From positions 73,608 through 137,607 of the forward strand of contig NZ_QOVY01000006.1 of the NCBI RefSeq assembly GCF_003932955.1: 64,000 nt of DNA, written 5' to 3'. A program made the position numbers and the translations under genes. This document shows positions 18,568-27,418 of the stretch, one piece after another (position 1 is the stretch's first letter; each line of letters begins with the position of its first letter). The notes beneath the pieces were generated by a model. It was not told where the DNA came from and searched no databases. It was given only the letters and a program-made list of their open reading frames with translations. Source of the DNA: Chryseobacterium sp. SC28 (GTDB taxonomy: Bacteria > Bacteroidota > Bacteroidia > Flavobacteriales > Weeksellaceae).

Positions 18568-18780
18568 ATGATATTATCAACTGTAATTTTAAGTATTTCG
18601 TGGCAACACATTCTGATTGTGGCCTTGATACTGCTTCTTTTATTCGGTGGCAGAAAAATACCCGAATTGATGAGAGGCTTGGGCTCTGGCATTAAAGAGT
18701 TTAAAGATGCTGTGAAAGAAGAAGATAAGAAAAAGGATCCCTCTTCTTCTACAACCAATGATCCGGGCTCAAATTTATAA
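18568..18780 (+). CDS. tatA: Twin-arginine translocase subunit TatA
   Basis: 70 residues, typical. One N-terminal transmembrane helix ([20 protein letters not shown], including the FGxxKxPE hinge), then an amphipathic helix, [15 protein letters not shown], and a charged tail. It polymerises to form the Tat export path for folded proteins. No tatC is in the window. Within the rightward envelope gene run. Confidence 0.95.
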   Translation: MILSTVILSISWQHILIVALILLLLFGGRKIPELMRGLGSGIKEFKDAVKEEDKKKDPSSSTTNDPGSNL

Positions 18781-18789
18781 CATAGAGCC

Positions 18790-19404
18790 ATGAGTTTGAC
18801 AGACAAAGCATGGGAAATCTTCAACAAATCGGTTGAGGATTATCACATTAAAGACAATGTAAACGCAGAAGAAAACAATCCATTCCAGACCGGCAGTCTG
18901 GAATGGATTTTGTATTCAAAGAATTGGATCGATACCGTTCAATGGCATTTGGAAGATATTATTCGGGAAGAGGATATCGATCCGGCAGAAGCTCTGAAAA
19001 TAAAAAGAAGAATAGATAAACTCAACCAACAGAGGACAGATTTGGTAGAACAGCTGGATTTTTGGTTCTACAAACGATTTGAAAATATCACTCCCGCTCC
19101 CGACGCAAGATTAAACACCGAAACACCGGCTTGGAGCATAGATCGTTTTTCTATACTTTCTTTGAAAATATATCACATGACGGTAGAAGCTTCTCGCAAA
19201 GATGCTTCGGAAGAACACCAATTACAATGCTCCGAAAAGCTAAACGTCCTTTTGGAACAGAAAAAAGACTTATCAACAGCCATAGAACAATTGCTTTCTG
19301 ATATTGAGAACGGCAAAGTTAAGATGAAACTTTATAAGCAGATGAAGATGTACAACGACGAAAGTCTTAACCCAATCCTGTATCAAAAAATGCAGAAAAA
19401 ATGA
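18790..19404 (+). CDS. DUF4254 protein
   Basis: 204 residues, all-helical, no signal peptide. Recognisable DUF4254 features are ILYSKNWIDTVQWHLEDIIR and LKIKRRIDKLNQQRTDLVEQLD. This Bacteroidetes family often lies near LPS or glycosyltransferase genes; its function is unknown. It starts 9 nt after tatA and overlaps the next lipoprotein gene (ATGA), so it is in the same operon. Confidence 0.88.
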   Translation: MSLTDKAWEIFNKSVEDYHIKDNVNAEENNPFQTGSLEWILYSKNWIDTVQWHLEDIIREEDIDPAEALKIKRRIDKLNQQRTDLVEQLDFWFYKRFENITPAPDARLNTETPAWSIDRFSILSLKIYHMTVEASRKDASEEHQLQCSEKLNVLLEQKKDLSTAIEQLLSDIENGKVKMKLYKQMKMYNDESLNPILYQKMQKK

Positions 19405-19859
19405 AAAGTTTTTATAAACTTTTAACGATTATTACCATTACAGCTTTTTTATCAGAATCCTGCTCCACAAACGCCGCTGCATCCGAGCAACTGCATGTCG
19501 AGATGCTACCGGAGACCTACGACTATCTCTCTCCTGACGCGATAGTGTACGCCTCCTCAATTTCTAATCTCGTCGCCACATTCCCCATTTTCAAGAATGA
19601 TGCCGTCAACAAAGAAACATCCGACCTCAAAAATGCCCTCACCGAATACCTATTGGCCGTACGGACTTTTAATCAGGTTTCCAAGCACAAATCTCTGGAA
19701 GACGTGGAAAAATATTACAAAAACATTCAGAAACTAAGAAAGTCTATGCAACCGGATGATGATGAACTTCTTAACAGATATATGGTCAAAATCAAAACCA
19801 ATATTAATCTATTAGAAGCTGCTCAGTCCAAAGTGGAGCAAGCAACCGTTACTTATTAA
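19401..19859 (+). CDS. Small lipoprotein, unknown function
   Basis: 152 residues. Type II signal: MKSFYKLLTIITITAFLSES followed by the lipid-accepting Cys at residue 21. The mature part is helical (KNALTEYLLAVRTFNQVSKH, KYYKNIQKLRKSM). It overlaps the DUF4254 gene by 4 nt and is followed by ribA after 27 nt. No family recognised. Confidence 0.8.
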   Translation: MKSFYKLLTIITITAFLSESCSTNAAASEQLHVEMLPETYDYLSPDAIVYASSISNLVATFPIFKNDAVNKETSDLKNALTEYLLAVRTFNQVSKHKSLEDVEKYYKNIQKLRKSMQPDDDELLNRYMVKIKTNINLLEAAQSKVEQATVTY

Positions 19860-19886
19860 CCAAAATTCCCCTTAAGCCCTATTTCA

Positions 19887-20495
19887 ATGTTAAAACTGCA
19901 AGCAGAATCTAATGTGCCAACAGATTTCGGCATTTTCCGGATAATGGCTTTTTCAGAAGACGAAAAAGACTGGATGCCGCATATTGCATTGATAGCGGAG
20001 GGAACCGATCTGACCAAGCCGGTAAACGTCAGAATCCACTCCGAATGCATTACAGGGGAAGTCTTTCATTCGCAGAAATGCGAATGCGGGCAGCAACTCG
20101 ATTCGGCTATGCAATATATGCAGGAGCACGGCGGAATCATCATTTATCTGCGGCAGGAAGGCAGGAATATTGGTATTATCAACAAATTGAGAGCTTATGC
20201 CCTGCAAGAAACAGGATTGGATACCGTCCAAGCTAATTTGGAATTAGGTTTGCCCGCAGATGACCGAAATTTCGCCTTTGCCATAGAAATTTTGGAAAAA
20301 TTGAACGTAAAAGCGGTGAATCTGATGACAAATAATCCCGAAAAAATCAAAATTATTAAGGATAGCCCGATCCATCTGAACTCGAGGATACCATTGCAAA
20401 TCAAGTCAAATGATGCCACTGCCAAATATCTCAAAACAAAAAAAGATTTTTTTGGACATCTGCTGGATGACGAAATCCCTGAAAACAGTAAATAA
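19887..20495 (+). CDS. ribA: GTP cyclohydrolase II
   Basis: 202 residues, the stand-alone RibA length. It opens GTP to the pyrimidine that starts riboflavin synthesis. Zinc ligands C54, C65 and C67 (C-x10-C-x-C in HSECITGEVFHSQKCECG). Catalytic segment IIYLRQEGRNIGIINKLRAY (GTP-binding REGR-type), then LPADDRNFAFA and LMTNNPEKI. Last gene of the rightward run, closed by a bidirectional terminator. Confidence 0.97.
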   Translation: MLKLQAESNVPTDFGIFRIMAFSEDEKDWMPHIALIAEGTDLTKPVNVRIHSECITGEVFHSQKCECGQQLDSAMQYMQEHGGIIIYLRQEGRNIGIINKLRAYALQETGLDTVQANLELGLPADDRNFAFAIEILEKLNVKAVNLMTNNPEKIKIIKDSPIHLNSRIPLQIKSNDATAKYLKTKKDFFGHLLDDEIPENSK

Positions 20496-20523
20496 AAAAA
20501 ACCGCCAGTAGACGGTTTTTTAT
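20494..20523. terminator. Bidirectional terminator ribA / hup
   Basis: AAAAAACCG pairs with CGGTTTTTT around an 8-9 nt loop; poly-A/poly-T runs serve both converging genes. Confidence 0.85.
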
Positions 20524-20541
20524 TCGAATAATCAAATAAAA

Positions 20542-20832
20542 TTACTTCTTCTTACTTCCGGAAACCGCATTGGCCAAATCCGCACCGGCTTTGAACTTCG
20601 CTACCGTTTTAGCCTCAATTTTAATTGGTTTCTTTGTCGCAGGGTTGATGCCTTGTCTTGCAGCTCTTTGAGACACTGAGAAAGTCCCGAAACCTACCAG
20701 AGATACTTTACCGTCTTTTTTCTTAAGCGTTTCTGTAACATTTGAAACAAATGATTCTAATGCTTTTTTTGCAGCAGCTTTTGTGATTTCTGCATCCTTC
20801 GCGATTGCGTCGATTAATTCAGACTTGTTCAT
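20542..20832 (-). CDS. hup: DNA-binding protein HU
   Basis: 96 residues. A homodimeric, DNA-bending nucleoid protein. MNKSELIDAIAKDAEITKAA opens it; GFGTFSVSQRAARQGINPAT is the beta-arm with the intercalating Pro (INPAT). The tail is Lys-rich (SGSKKK). It is preceded by a complete Bacteroidetes promoter. A second, more diverged HU gene lies at 32044. Confidence 0.97.
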   Translation of the reverse strand: MNKSELIDAIAKDAEITKAAAKKALESFVSNVTETLKKKDGKVSLVGFGTFSVSQRAARQGINPATKKPIKIEAKTVAKFKAGADLANAVSGSKKK

Positions 20833-20865
20833 AATATTTATTTAATTAAAGTTATGTTGTTAAAG

Positions 20866-20896
20866 CAAATATAAGACATTTTTGATATCGTGCAAA
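20866..20896 (-). promoter_or_regulatory. hup promoter: TTTG - 19 nt - TATATTTG
   Basis: On the minus strand the -33 element TTTG (20893-20896) and the -7 element TATATTTG (20866-20873) are 19 nt apart, the ideal spacing. The core around the -7 box (15 bases, 20865-20879) is identical to the core at 32365-32379 in front of the second HU gene. Confidence 0.8.
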
Positions 20897-20965
20897 TATT
20901 TTTGTTAAATTTAGTGAAGTGTGTGGCTTTTTTTTAAAAAAAATGAGTTTTCGGTAATGTAAAAA

Positions 20966-21136
20966 TTAACGAAAACACACCACTTTGCCGTTTTCTCCTT
21001 TAATAATTTTCCCTTTGTCTATCCAATAAGATCGGGCAATTAATCGAAAATAAAAACAATTGAGAAATTCATAATCAGAAATATAGTTTTTGTGAGTATT
21101 TATAATCGTAATGGAAAAAGCGCATTTACAGCTCAT
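20966..21136 (-). CDS. Doubtful small ORF between hup and panD
   Basis: The 363-nt gap between hup and panD holds the hup promoter, the panD promoter and this 56-codon frame from an ATG at 21136 (a TTG at 21166 would give 66). It starts MSCKCAFSITI and ends GKVVCFR. The stretch is markedly AT-rich and no family is recognised. The late segment IARSYWIDKGKIIKGENGK looks protein-like, so it could be a real small protein or a decayed gene; chance is equally possible. Confidence 0.25.
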   Translation of the reverse strand: MSCKCAFSITIINTHKNYISDYEFLNCFYFRLIARSYWIDKGKIIKGENGKVVCFR

Positions 21137-21182
21137 CCTTTTATAAAGTAAAATCTTCTTTTCCAATTTTATTAATTTAATG

Positions 21183-21190
21183 TAAATTTG
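21183..21190 (+). promoter_or_regulatory. panD promoter, TAAATTTG, 5 nt before the start codon
   Basis: Perfect -7 consensus ending 5 nt upstream of the ATG at 21196. Transcription would begin at or next to the start codon, predicting a leaderless mRNA. Confidence 0.65.
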
Positions 21191-21195
21191 CAGCT

Positions 21196-21546
21196 ATGTT
21201 TATCGAAGTTTTTAAGTCGAAAATCCACCGAGTCCGTGTCACCGCATCGGACTTGGACTATATTGGAAGCATCACCATTGACGAAGACCTCATCGAAGCG
21301 GCCGGCTTGATCGTCGGAGAGCGCGTTTACATCGTCAATGTCAACAACGGCGAACGGTTCGACACCTACGTCATCAAAGGAAAGCGGAAATCCGGCGAAA
21401 TCTGTCTCAACGGTCCGGCAGCCCGGAGAGTCCAAAAAGGCGACATCATCATCATCATTGCGTATGCCCAGATGACGCCCGAAGAAGCCAAAAATTTCCA
21501 GCCAAAAATTGTTTTCCCCGACGAAGCTACCAATCTGCTCACCTAA
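21196..21546 (+). CDS. panD: Aspartate 1-decarboxylase
   Basis: 116 residues, normal size for the pyruvoyl proenzyme. It makes beta-alanine for pantothenate/CoA. Self-cleavage site Gly-Ser in [11 protein letters not shown] (residues 24-25); [13 protein letters not shown] and IIIIAYAQM complete the conserved core. The next gene starts 12 nt later. The same panD-membrane protein pair occurs in other Bacteroidetes as far as I recall. Confidence 0.97.
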   Translation: MFIEVFKSKIHRVRVTASDLDYIGSITIDEDLIEAAGLIVGERVYIVNVNNGERFDTYVIKGKRKSGEICLNGPAARRVQKGDIIIIIAYAQMTPEEAKNFQPKIVFPDEATNLLT

Positions 21547-21558
21547 TTTCCTGAAATT

Positions 21559-22560
21559 TTGGAAGAAAAAAAATCCGCCGCATTCAAAAATGCAGTCACT
21601 GTTCTGGTTTCGCTCCTCATTGCGGGACTTTTCCTTTGGCTTGCGTTGCGCGGATTGGATTATGAAAAAATCAAAAGCTCGCTCAAAAAGGCCAATTACT
21701 TTTGGGTCGCAGCGGCCGCCGTTTTTGGCATTTCCGCCTATTGGTTTCGGGCAATCCGCTGGAATCTTCTGCTGGAGCCGATGGGTCACAAGATTTCCAA
21801 TAGCAACTCGCTTTGGTCTATTTCTTTCGGCTATTTGATGAATCTCACCATTCCGAGAAGTGGCGAAGTAGCCCGCTCGACGGCGCTTTATGGGGTAGAA
21901 AAAGTGCCTGTCGACAAATCTTTTGGAACCATTATTCTCGAACGCGTCATCGATCTGATTTGTATGATGATCTTTCTGGGACTTACTTTGGTTTTCAAAT
22001 TTGAAGCCATAAAAAGCTTCTATATCAACTCCGGCTTCCAGCCCAATCCTTTGCTTTTCAGCGCTTTATTCATTGCCGGAATTCTTGGCATCGCCCTATT
22101 TTTCAAATTCAAAGAAAACTTCAGGCGATTTTCCTTCATCTCAAAAATCATCGATTTCATCGATGGCATCTTCGAAGGATTGAAATCTGTTTTTAAATTA
22201 AAGCAAAAATCCAAATTCATCCTTTACACAGCTTGCATCTGGATCTGTTATTTTTTCGCTTCGTATTTGGTTTGTTTTGCATTGCCGGAAACCTCCAATT
22301 TCACTTTGGCAGATGGCTGTTTTATCCTGGTTGTCGGCACTTTGGGAATGATCATCCCGGCCAGCGGCGGTATTGGCGCCTTCAATTTAGCAATGAAATT
22401 CGGGTTTATGGCCTTGTTCATTTCGATGGGAAAAGATGCGACCGCGGGTGCCGAATTGGGTCTCGCTTACTCTTTCATCACATTGCCATTGCAGATCCTC
22501 ATTATGCTTGTAATGGGTTTGATTTCGATCCCGATGTTGGCGAGAAACCGAAAAATTTAG
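21559..22560 (+). CDS. LPG synthase transmembrane-like (UPF0104) flippase-type protein
   Basis: 333 residues from a TTG start. A polytopic membrane protein with about 8 segments. The conserved core is YLMNLTIPRSGEVARSTALY and TIILERVIDLI. It corresponds to the MprF-like membrane domain without the lysyl-transfer domain (TIGR00374/UPF0104 type), thought to move lipids. Co-transcribed with panD (12-nt gap), but no functional link is obvious. Confidence 0.88.
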   Translation: MEEKKSAAFKNAVTVLVSLLIAGLFLWLALRGLDYEKIKSSLKKANYFWVAAAAVFGISAYWFRAIRWNLLLEPMGHKISNSNSLWSISFGYLMNLTIPRSGEVARSTALYGVEKVPVDKSFGTIILERVIDLICMMIFLGLTLVFKFEAIKSFYINSGFQPNPLLFSALFIAGILGIALFFKFKENFRRFSFISKIIDFIDGIFEGLKSVFKLKQKSKFILYTACIWICYFFASYLVCFALPETSNFTLADGCFILVVGTLGMIIPASGGIGAFNLAMKFGFMALFISMGKDATAGAELGLAYSFITLPLQILIMLVMGLISIPMLARNRKI

Positions 22561-22603
22561 GAAATCCCGAAACAGGTGTCGGTAAATTCGACGATTTTAA
22601 TCC

Positions 22604-23890
22604 TTATTTTAATTCATCAAATTTTGCCTTCATTGTGGGATTGTCATAAGTCAGTTTTTTGATGGTCAAATCTTCGGCTTTGATGTTGGCCAGTCGCAAA
22701 TTATTAACAGAAGACATCAATGCATCTTTGGTTTTTTGAAGATGGGTAATGGTTTTGTCAATTTCATCAACCGCGGTTTTAAACTGCCTGCTGGCCAACT
22801 CATAATTCTTTGCAAACCCCTGTTTGAAAGTCTCAATTTTTTCTTCAAAATTGGTAATATCAATATTCTGATTCCTCACCAAAGCCAGTTCTTTTTTGTA
22901 TTTCAATGAGTTCATAGCGGCATTTCTCAGAAGCGTGATGACGGTTATAAAAAACTGCGGCCGCACCACATACATCTTCGGAAACCGGTGCGAAACATCC
23001 ACAATTCCTGTATTGTAAAACTCATTTTCCGCTTCTAACAAAGACACCATAATGGCATATTCGCATTTTTTCTCGTTCCGGTCTTTGTCCAGTTCTCGGA
23101 AGAAATCTTCATTCCGTTTTTTCGAGGCCGTTTGATCCGACTCGTTTTTCATTTCAAACATGATCGAGATGATTTCGTTGCCCTCATCGTCAAATTCCCG
23201 ATACACAAAATCGCCCTTGCTGCCCGAGCTCGCATCGTTATCTTTTTCAAAATACACATTCTGAAATGCCGTTGCACGCAGTTTATTGAACTCGATTTCG
23301 CAATGCTGCTCCAGGGTCTCGCCAATCATTTTGGTCGATAGTTTGGCTTTCATATCCTTTACCCGGTCGATTTCCTCATCTTTAAACTTAATGATTTCAT
23401 CTTTGGATCTTAGTTTTTCGCCAAACTGTTCTTTCAGAGATTTCTCGGAAAGCTCTTTTTCCAATTCTTTATTTTTCAAAAGATTATTGAGCTTATTTTT
23501 TTCAGCTTCGATGCTGTTTTTTTCTTTTTCTACTTTTTGAACGGCTTCGGAAATGGCCAATTTTTTCTCGGTTTCGGCTTTTTCGATTTTCGCTTTCAAT
23601 TCCAGAATTTCTTTATCTTTCTGCGAAATTTTTCCCGTAATCTCCAGTTGGCTGTCCGATTTTAATTTATTGATCTCCGCATCTTTTTTGGAAAGCTGCT
23701 CTTGCAAGTAGTTTTTGAATTTCGCTCTGTTGATTTCAATTTCACTATTTTTTTCTTTCTCGGCAATTCTCAATCGCTCTTGCAGTTCTTCTTCAAATTG
23801 ATGATTGCGAACTTGTTTCAGAATCTCGGCATATCCTGCTTCGTCCACTTTAAAGGCCTTTTTACAATTTGGACAGATTATTTCGTTCAT
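22604..23890 (-). CDS. DUF2130 protein with coiled coil
   Basis: 428 residues. An N-terminal zinc-ribbon-like start ([20 protein letters not shown]) is followed by a long charged coiled coil (about 30-185). The C-terminal DUF2130 domain (about 190-370) contains [58 protein letters not shown] and [20 protein letters not shown]. The D-E-x-K-like pattern suggests a restriction-endonuclease-like fold; that is inference. Widespread, uncharacterised, cytoplasmic. Confidence 0.9.
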   Translation of the reverse strand: MNEIICPNCKKAFKVDEAGYAEILKQVRNHQFEEELQERLRIAEKEKNSEIEINRAKFKNYLQEQLSKKDAEINKLKSDSQLEITGKISQKDKEILELKAKIEKAETEKKLAISEAVQKVEKEKNSIEAEKNKLNNLLKNKELEKELSEKSLKEQFGEKLRSKDEIIKFKDEEIDRVKDMKAKLSTKMIGETLEQHCEIEFNKLRATAFQNVYFEKDNDASSGSKGDFVYREFDDEGNEIISIMFEMKNESDQTASKKRNEDFFRELDKDRNEKKCEYAIMVSLLEAENEFYNTGIVDVSHRFPKMYVVRPQFFITVITLLRNAAMNSLKYKKELALVRNQNIDITNFEEKIETFKQGFAKNYELASRQFKTAVDEIDKTITHLQKTKDALMSSVNNLRLANIKAEDLTIKKLTYDNPTMKAKFDELK

Positions 23891-24018
23891 ACTGTTCGGT
23901 TTTTCGATAAGGAAAGGTACAAATTAATCGATTATTTTGAAAATTAAAATTGAATATTGACTTGCACTCGATCGCCACAATTTCTTGGACATTATTAGAT
24001 TTAAACTTCCGATTTCGC

Positions 24019-24026
24019 TAAATTTG
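24019..24026 (+). promoter_or_regulatory. uvrC promoter, TAAATTTG, 4 nt before the start codon
   Basis: Perfect -7 consensus ending 4 nt before the GTG at 24031; predicts a leaderless transcript. Confidence 0.6.
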
Positions 24027-24030
24027 TATT

Positions 24031-25821
24031 GTGAATCCCAACTTAGAACTTCAGCTGAAAACCCTTCCTTCGGAGCCTGGCGTGTACCGCTATTACGACA
24101 AAAATGATCAACTCTTGTACGTCGGAAAAGCGAAGCAGCTCAACAAACGGGTACTTTCCTACTTCAACAAAAACTTGTCCGGCTACCGAACCAGAATAAT
24201 GGTTTCGAAGATTCACAGGCTGGAAACAACCGTTGTCAACAGCGAATACGACGCACTTTTGCTGGAAAACAATCTGATAAAGGAGCACCAGCCATTTTAT
24301 AATGTGATGCTGAAGGACGACAAAACCTATCCGTGGATTTGCATCAAAAATGAAGATTTTCCAAGAATATTTCTGACCCGATCAAAAATAAAGGACGGCT
24401 CCGAATATTATGGCCCGTATGCCAAAGTGAAACCGGCGCGAATACTTCTGGACACGATCAAAAATCTGTACAAAATCCGGACGTGCAATCTAAATCTGGC
24501 TCCCGAAAAAATCGCAGAAGGGAAATACCGCGTTTGCCTGGAATATCACATTAAAAATTGCAACGGACCTTGCGAAGCCTTGGAATCTAAAGAAGATTAT
24601 GATGAAAAAGTGGATGCCATCCGAGGCATTATCAAAGGAGATTTCCGATTGGCGAGAAAATATTTGGAAGAAAGAATGCACCGGTTTGCTGCCAATTTGG
24701 AGTTTGAAAAGGCGCAATTAATCAAGCAAAATATAGAATCTCTGGAAAATTATCAGGAGAAGCATACCGTGGTTCATCCAAGCATCGATGACGTGGACGT
24801 TTTTGGGATGACGAGCGACGAGACGGCGGCGTACGTCAATTATTTCAAAATCAGAAATGGATCCATCGTTCAAAGTTTTACGACCGAGATCAAAAAAGTG
24901 TTGGAAGAAGCGGACGAAGACATTCTGGAAGAAGCTTTGGTGGAGATTCGTCAGAAATTTGATTCCACTTCCAAAGAGATTCTGCTTCCATTCCATCTCG
25001 GTCTGGAAATCCCGAATGTAAAATTGATCGTTCCAAAAGTGGGCGACAAGAAAAGAATCGTAGAACTTTCTGAGAAAAATGCGAAAGAATACAGACTTGA
25101 AAAACTAAAACAAGTCCAAATCATAGACCCCGAAAGACACACCAACCGCATCATGGCAGAGATGCAAAAACTCCTGCGGATGCCGGTGGAACCTAGGCAT
25201 ATCGAAGGTTTTGACAACTCGAACATCCAGGGAACCAACCCTGTTTCGGCGTGTGTGGTCTTCAAAGATGGGAAACCCAGCAAAGCAGATTACCGAATTT
25301 TTCATCCTAAAACCGTCGAGGGTCCGGATGATTTCAAAACGATGGAAGAAGTGATCTACAGGCGTTACCGACGCTTGATTGACGAAGGCGAGCCGCTGCC
25401 TCAACTCATTTTGATTGATGGCGGAAAAGGACAATTGTCTTCGGCGGTCAAAAGCCTGAAACTGCTGGGACTTTACGGAAAAATCACGATTATCGGGATT
25501 GCAAAAAGGCTGGAAGAAATCTATTTTCCGGAAGATTCTGTCCCTTTGTACATCGATAAAAAATCGGAAACTTTGAAAATCCTTCAACGCGTGAGAGACG
25601 AAGCGCACCGATTTGGCGTGAAACATCACCGAACGCGGCGAAGCAACTCGACCATCCAATCTGAACTGGAACAAATCCCGGGCGTGGGTCCGAAAACCAT
25701 AGAACTGCTTCTGACAAAGCTGAAATCTGTGAAAAGAATCAAAGAAGCAGACCTAGTCACCTTGGAAGAAATCCTCGGGAAAGCGAAAGCCAGAGTAGTT
25801 TGGGAATTTTTTAATTCTTAA
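24031..25821 (+). CDS. uvrC: UvrABC system protein C
   Basis: 596 residues, GTG start. Dual-incision nuclease of nucleotide excision repair. N-terminal GIY-YIG nuclease (GVY 17-19, YVG 30-32); a four-Cys region (CNLN, CLEYHIKNCNGPC); the UVR domain that binds UvrB (about 203-238, NLEFEKAQLIKQNIESLENY); the RNase H-like C-terminal nuclease (IEGFDNSNIQGTNPVSACVV, LILIDGGKGQL, DEAHRFGVKHHR); and two helix-hairpin-helix motifs (IPGVGPKTIELLL). Start chosen because PSEPGVYRYYD must be included and no ATG precedes it. Confidence 0.98.
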   Translation: MNPNLELQLKTLPSEPGVYRYYDKNDQLLYVGKAKQLNKRVLSYFNKNLSGYRTRIMVSKIHRLETTVVNSEYDALLLENNLIKEHQPFYNVMLKDDKTYPWICIKNEDFPRIFLTRSKIKDGSEYYGPYAKVKPARILLDTIKNLYKIRTCNLNLAPEKIAEGKYRVCLEYHIKNCNGPCEALESKEDYDEKVDAIRGIIKGDFRLARKYLEERMHRFAANLEFEKAQLIKQNIESLENYQEKHTVVHPSIDDVDVFGMTSDETAAYVNYFKIRNGSIVQSFTTEIKKVLEEADEDILEEALVEIRQKFDSTSKEILLPFHLGLEIPNVKLIVPKVGDKKRIVELSEKNAKEYRLEKLKQVQIIDPERHTNRIMAEMQKLLRMPVEPRHIEGFDNSNIQGTNPVSACVVFKDGKPSKADYRIFHPKTVEGPDDFKTMEEVIYRRYRRLIDEGEPLPQLILIDGGKGQLSSAVKSLKLLGLYGKITIIGIAKRLEEIYFPEDSVPLYIDKKSETLKILQRVRDEAHRFGVKHHRTRRSNSTIQSELEQIPGVGPKTIELLLTKLKSVKRIKEADLVTLEEILGKAKARVVWEFFNS

Positions 25822-25895
25822 ATAAAAGAAGAAAGATTTTTGAAAATCGCAATCAACAAATTTTCTGTCGATTCGGAAATTCATCGCCGAATGAT

Positions 25896-25903
25896 TATCT
25901 TTG
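25896..25903 (+). promoter_or_regulatory. Promoter of 25921 gene, TATCTTTG
   Basis: Perfect -7 consensus 17 nt upstream of the ATG at 25921. Confidence 0.6.
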
Positions 25904-25920
25904 CTCTGTAAATTTTGAAC

Positions 25921-26484
25921 ATGAACAAGTATATAAAATTTGTAATCGCGGCCGTCATCATTGCTTTGGGCGTTTATTTGATGTTCAACCGAAACATCGG
26001 CTGGGGCGTGGTTTTGGTGATTCTTTCCGGGATTCCGATTGCGCTTTTTTTCAAAAATGAAAATATTCTTTTGGCATTCTGGCAGCTCAGAAAGCAAAAT
26101 TTGGCGAAGGCCTCCAAATATCTCGCCAATATCAAAGATTTTCGATCACAACTTCACAAAAGCCAGTACGGCTATTTCCACTACCTTCAGGCTTTGACGA
26201 TGGCTCAGGATCATCCCCAAAAAACGGAAGGATTGATGAAAAAAGCACTGGAATACGGTCTGAATATGAAACACGACAGAGCAATGGCAAAACTAAATCT
26301 TGCAGCATCGGCACTGGCCAAAGGACGAAAATCCGAGGCTCAGAAACTTCTGGAAGAAGCCAAACGCTTAGATTCTGCCGGCCTGATGACCGACCAGATC
26401 AAGATGATCAAGGATCAAATGAAAATGCCAACAATGCAAAAACATATGCACAATCCGAATATGAGACAAAGAGGCAAATTCTAA
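25921..26484 (+). CDS. Membrane protein with TPR-like tail, unknown function
   Basis: 187 residues from ATG 25921 (a TTG six bases earlier is possible). Two N-terminal transmembrane helices (FVIAAVIIALGVYLMFN and WGVVLVILSGIPIALFF) are followed by a cytoplasmic helical region. This has TPR-like repeats (HYLQALTMAQDHPQKTEGLM; LNLAASALAKGRKSEAQKLL). The end is Met/Gln-rich. Conserved type in flavobacteria; no function known to me. Single gene between its own promoter and terminator. Confidence 0.75.
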   Translation: MNKYIKFVIAAVIIALGVYLMFNRNIGWGVVLVILSGIPIALFFKNENILLAFWQLRKQNLAKASKYLANIKDFRSQLHKSQYGYFHYLQALTMAQDHPQKTEGLMKKALEYGLNMKHDRAMAKLNLAASALAKGRKSEAQKLLEEAKRLDSAGLMTDQIKMIKDQMKMPTMQKHMHNPNMRQRGKF

Positions 26485-26543
26485 GTTTAGATGTTAGAAA
26501 TTAGATGTTAGAAAGTAGAATCGAATTCTAATTTTAAAATTAT

Positions 26544-26582
26544 AAAAGAGCGAAAAACAATTCCGCTCTTTTTTATTTTTTT
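26544..26582 (+). terminator. Terminator of 25921 gene
   Basis: AAAAGAGCG (26544-26552) pairs with CGCTCTTTT (26564-26572), followed by a T-rich run. A short direct repeat (TTAGATGTTAGAAA twice) precedes it at about 26486-26516. Confidence 0.8.
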
Positions 26583-26583
26583 G

Positions 26584-26685
26584 AGGAGCCGGGAACCTGC
26601 TTTCCGTTGCAATTCCTCGCAAGTCAGCCCGTCCCTGAGCCGGTGGAGAGACTTGCTGCGGGATTTCCACTGCAATCAGGGCTAT
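26584..26685 (-). repeat. Two-box dispersed element, copy A
   Basis: Read on the minus strand: box 1 (25 bp, 26661-26685, begins ATAGCCCTGATTGCAG), a 47-nt spacer, and box 2 (30 bp, 26584-26613, begins ATTGCAACGGAAAGC and ends CCCGGCTCCT). Both boxes are identical to copy B at 39042-39149. The spacer contains GCAAGTC/GACTTGC as an inverted repeat. Boxes 1 and 2 share a core, ATTGCA-(GT/AC)-GGAAA. It starts 3 nt after the stop of the UPF0126 gene. Confidence 0.85.
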
Positions 26686-26688
26686 AAG

Positions 26689-27321
26689 TTACATTTCCTG
26701 GTTGCTTTCGTAACCGTAGAATTTCGGGATTTGCCAATGGTATTTTACGGCCAAAGTTCGGATGGCGACGATTAAAATAATCGTGAAAATCTGTACGAAC
26801 GTATAGGAAAGATCGCTGTAATTTATAAGCAACAAAAATATGCCGCCACCAACGATACAAGCCGTCGCATAGATTTCTTTTCTAAAAATCAATGGAATCC
26901 GATTGAGCAAAATATCTCTCATAATCCCGCCAAAACACCCCGTGATCGTCCCCAATGTTAAACAAATCAGCGGATGAAAGCCCGCAGTAAGACCTTTCTG
27001 AATCCCGATAATCGTGAATAATCCCAATCCAAAACTGTCAAATATAAACAGCGTTACCCGAAAATTTCTTTCAATGGATTTGAAGATCATAGAAAATACG
27101 CTGGTGGTGAGAATCAAAACAAACGTCAGAAGATCGCTCATCCAAAATACGGGAACATCTAGCAGCAAATCCCGGACTGTTCCGCCGCCCACCGAAGTAA
27201 CGAACGCGATTATCAAGACGCCAAAAGGATCCAAACGCTTCTGCATCGCGGCAAAACTGCCCGACATCGAGAAGGAAATGGTTCCCAAGATTTCTATGAT
27301 AAGATTAAAATGCTCGTGCAC
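26689..27321 (-). CDS. UPF0126 / TRIC-type cation channel protein
   Basis: 210 residues from a GTG start. Two repeats of three transmembrane helices each: FGVLIIAFVTSVGGGTVRDL and LTLGTITGCFGGIMRDILL contain the paired GG(G)-x-x-RD motif of the family. Bacterial relatives of trimeric intracellular cation channels conduct monovalent cations; ion and role in this organism are not established. Its 3' end is followed within 4 nt by the dispersed two-box element. Confidence 0.92.
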   Translation of the reverse strand: MHEHFNLIIEILGTISFSMSGSFAAMQKRLDPFGVLIIAFVTSVGGGTVRDLLLDVPVFWMSDLLTFVLILTTSVFSMIFKSIERNFRVTLFIFDSFGLGLFTIIGIQKGLTAGFHPLICLTLGTITGCFGGIMRDILLNRIPLIFRKEIYATACIVGGGIFLLLINYSDLSYTFVQIFTIILIVAIRTLAVKYHWQIPKFYGYESNQEM

Positions 27322-27330
27322 GGTTTTTAT

Positions 27331-27418
27331 AAATAATGATTAATAAATGATAACTGATGGCTTGGATGAAACAGTAATCGCAGATTAGAAATAGATTATC
27401 ATTTATCATCTATAGCTC
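27331..27418. repeat. Inverted repeat with TAAATGATAA arms
   Basis: TAAATGATAA near 27345 faces TTATCATTTA near 27405, between the UPF0126 gene and exonuclease III. A related arm (GATAAATGATAA) recurs at 37097. Likely a degenerate dispersed intergenic repeat. Confidence 0.5.
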
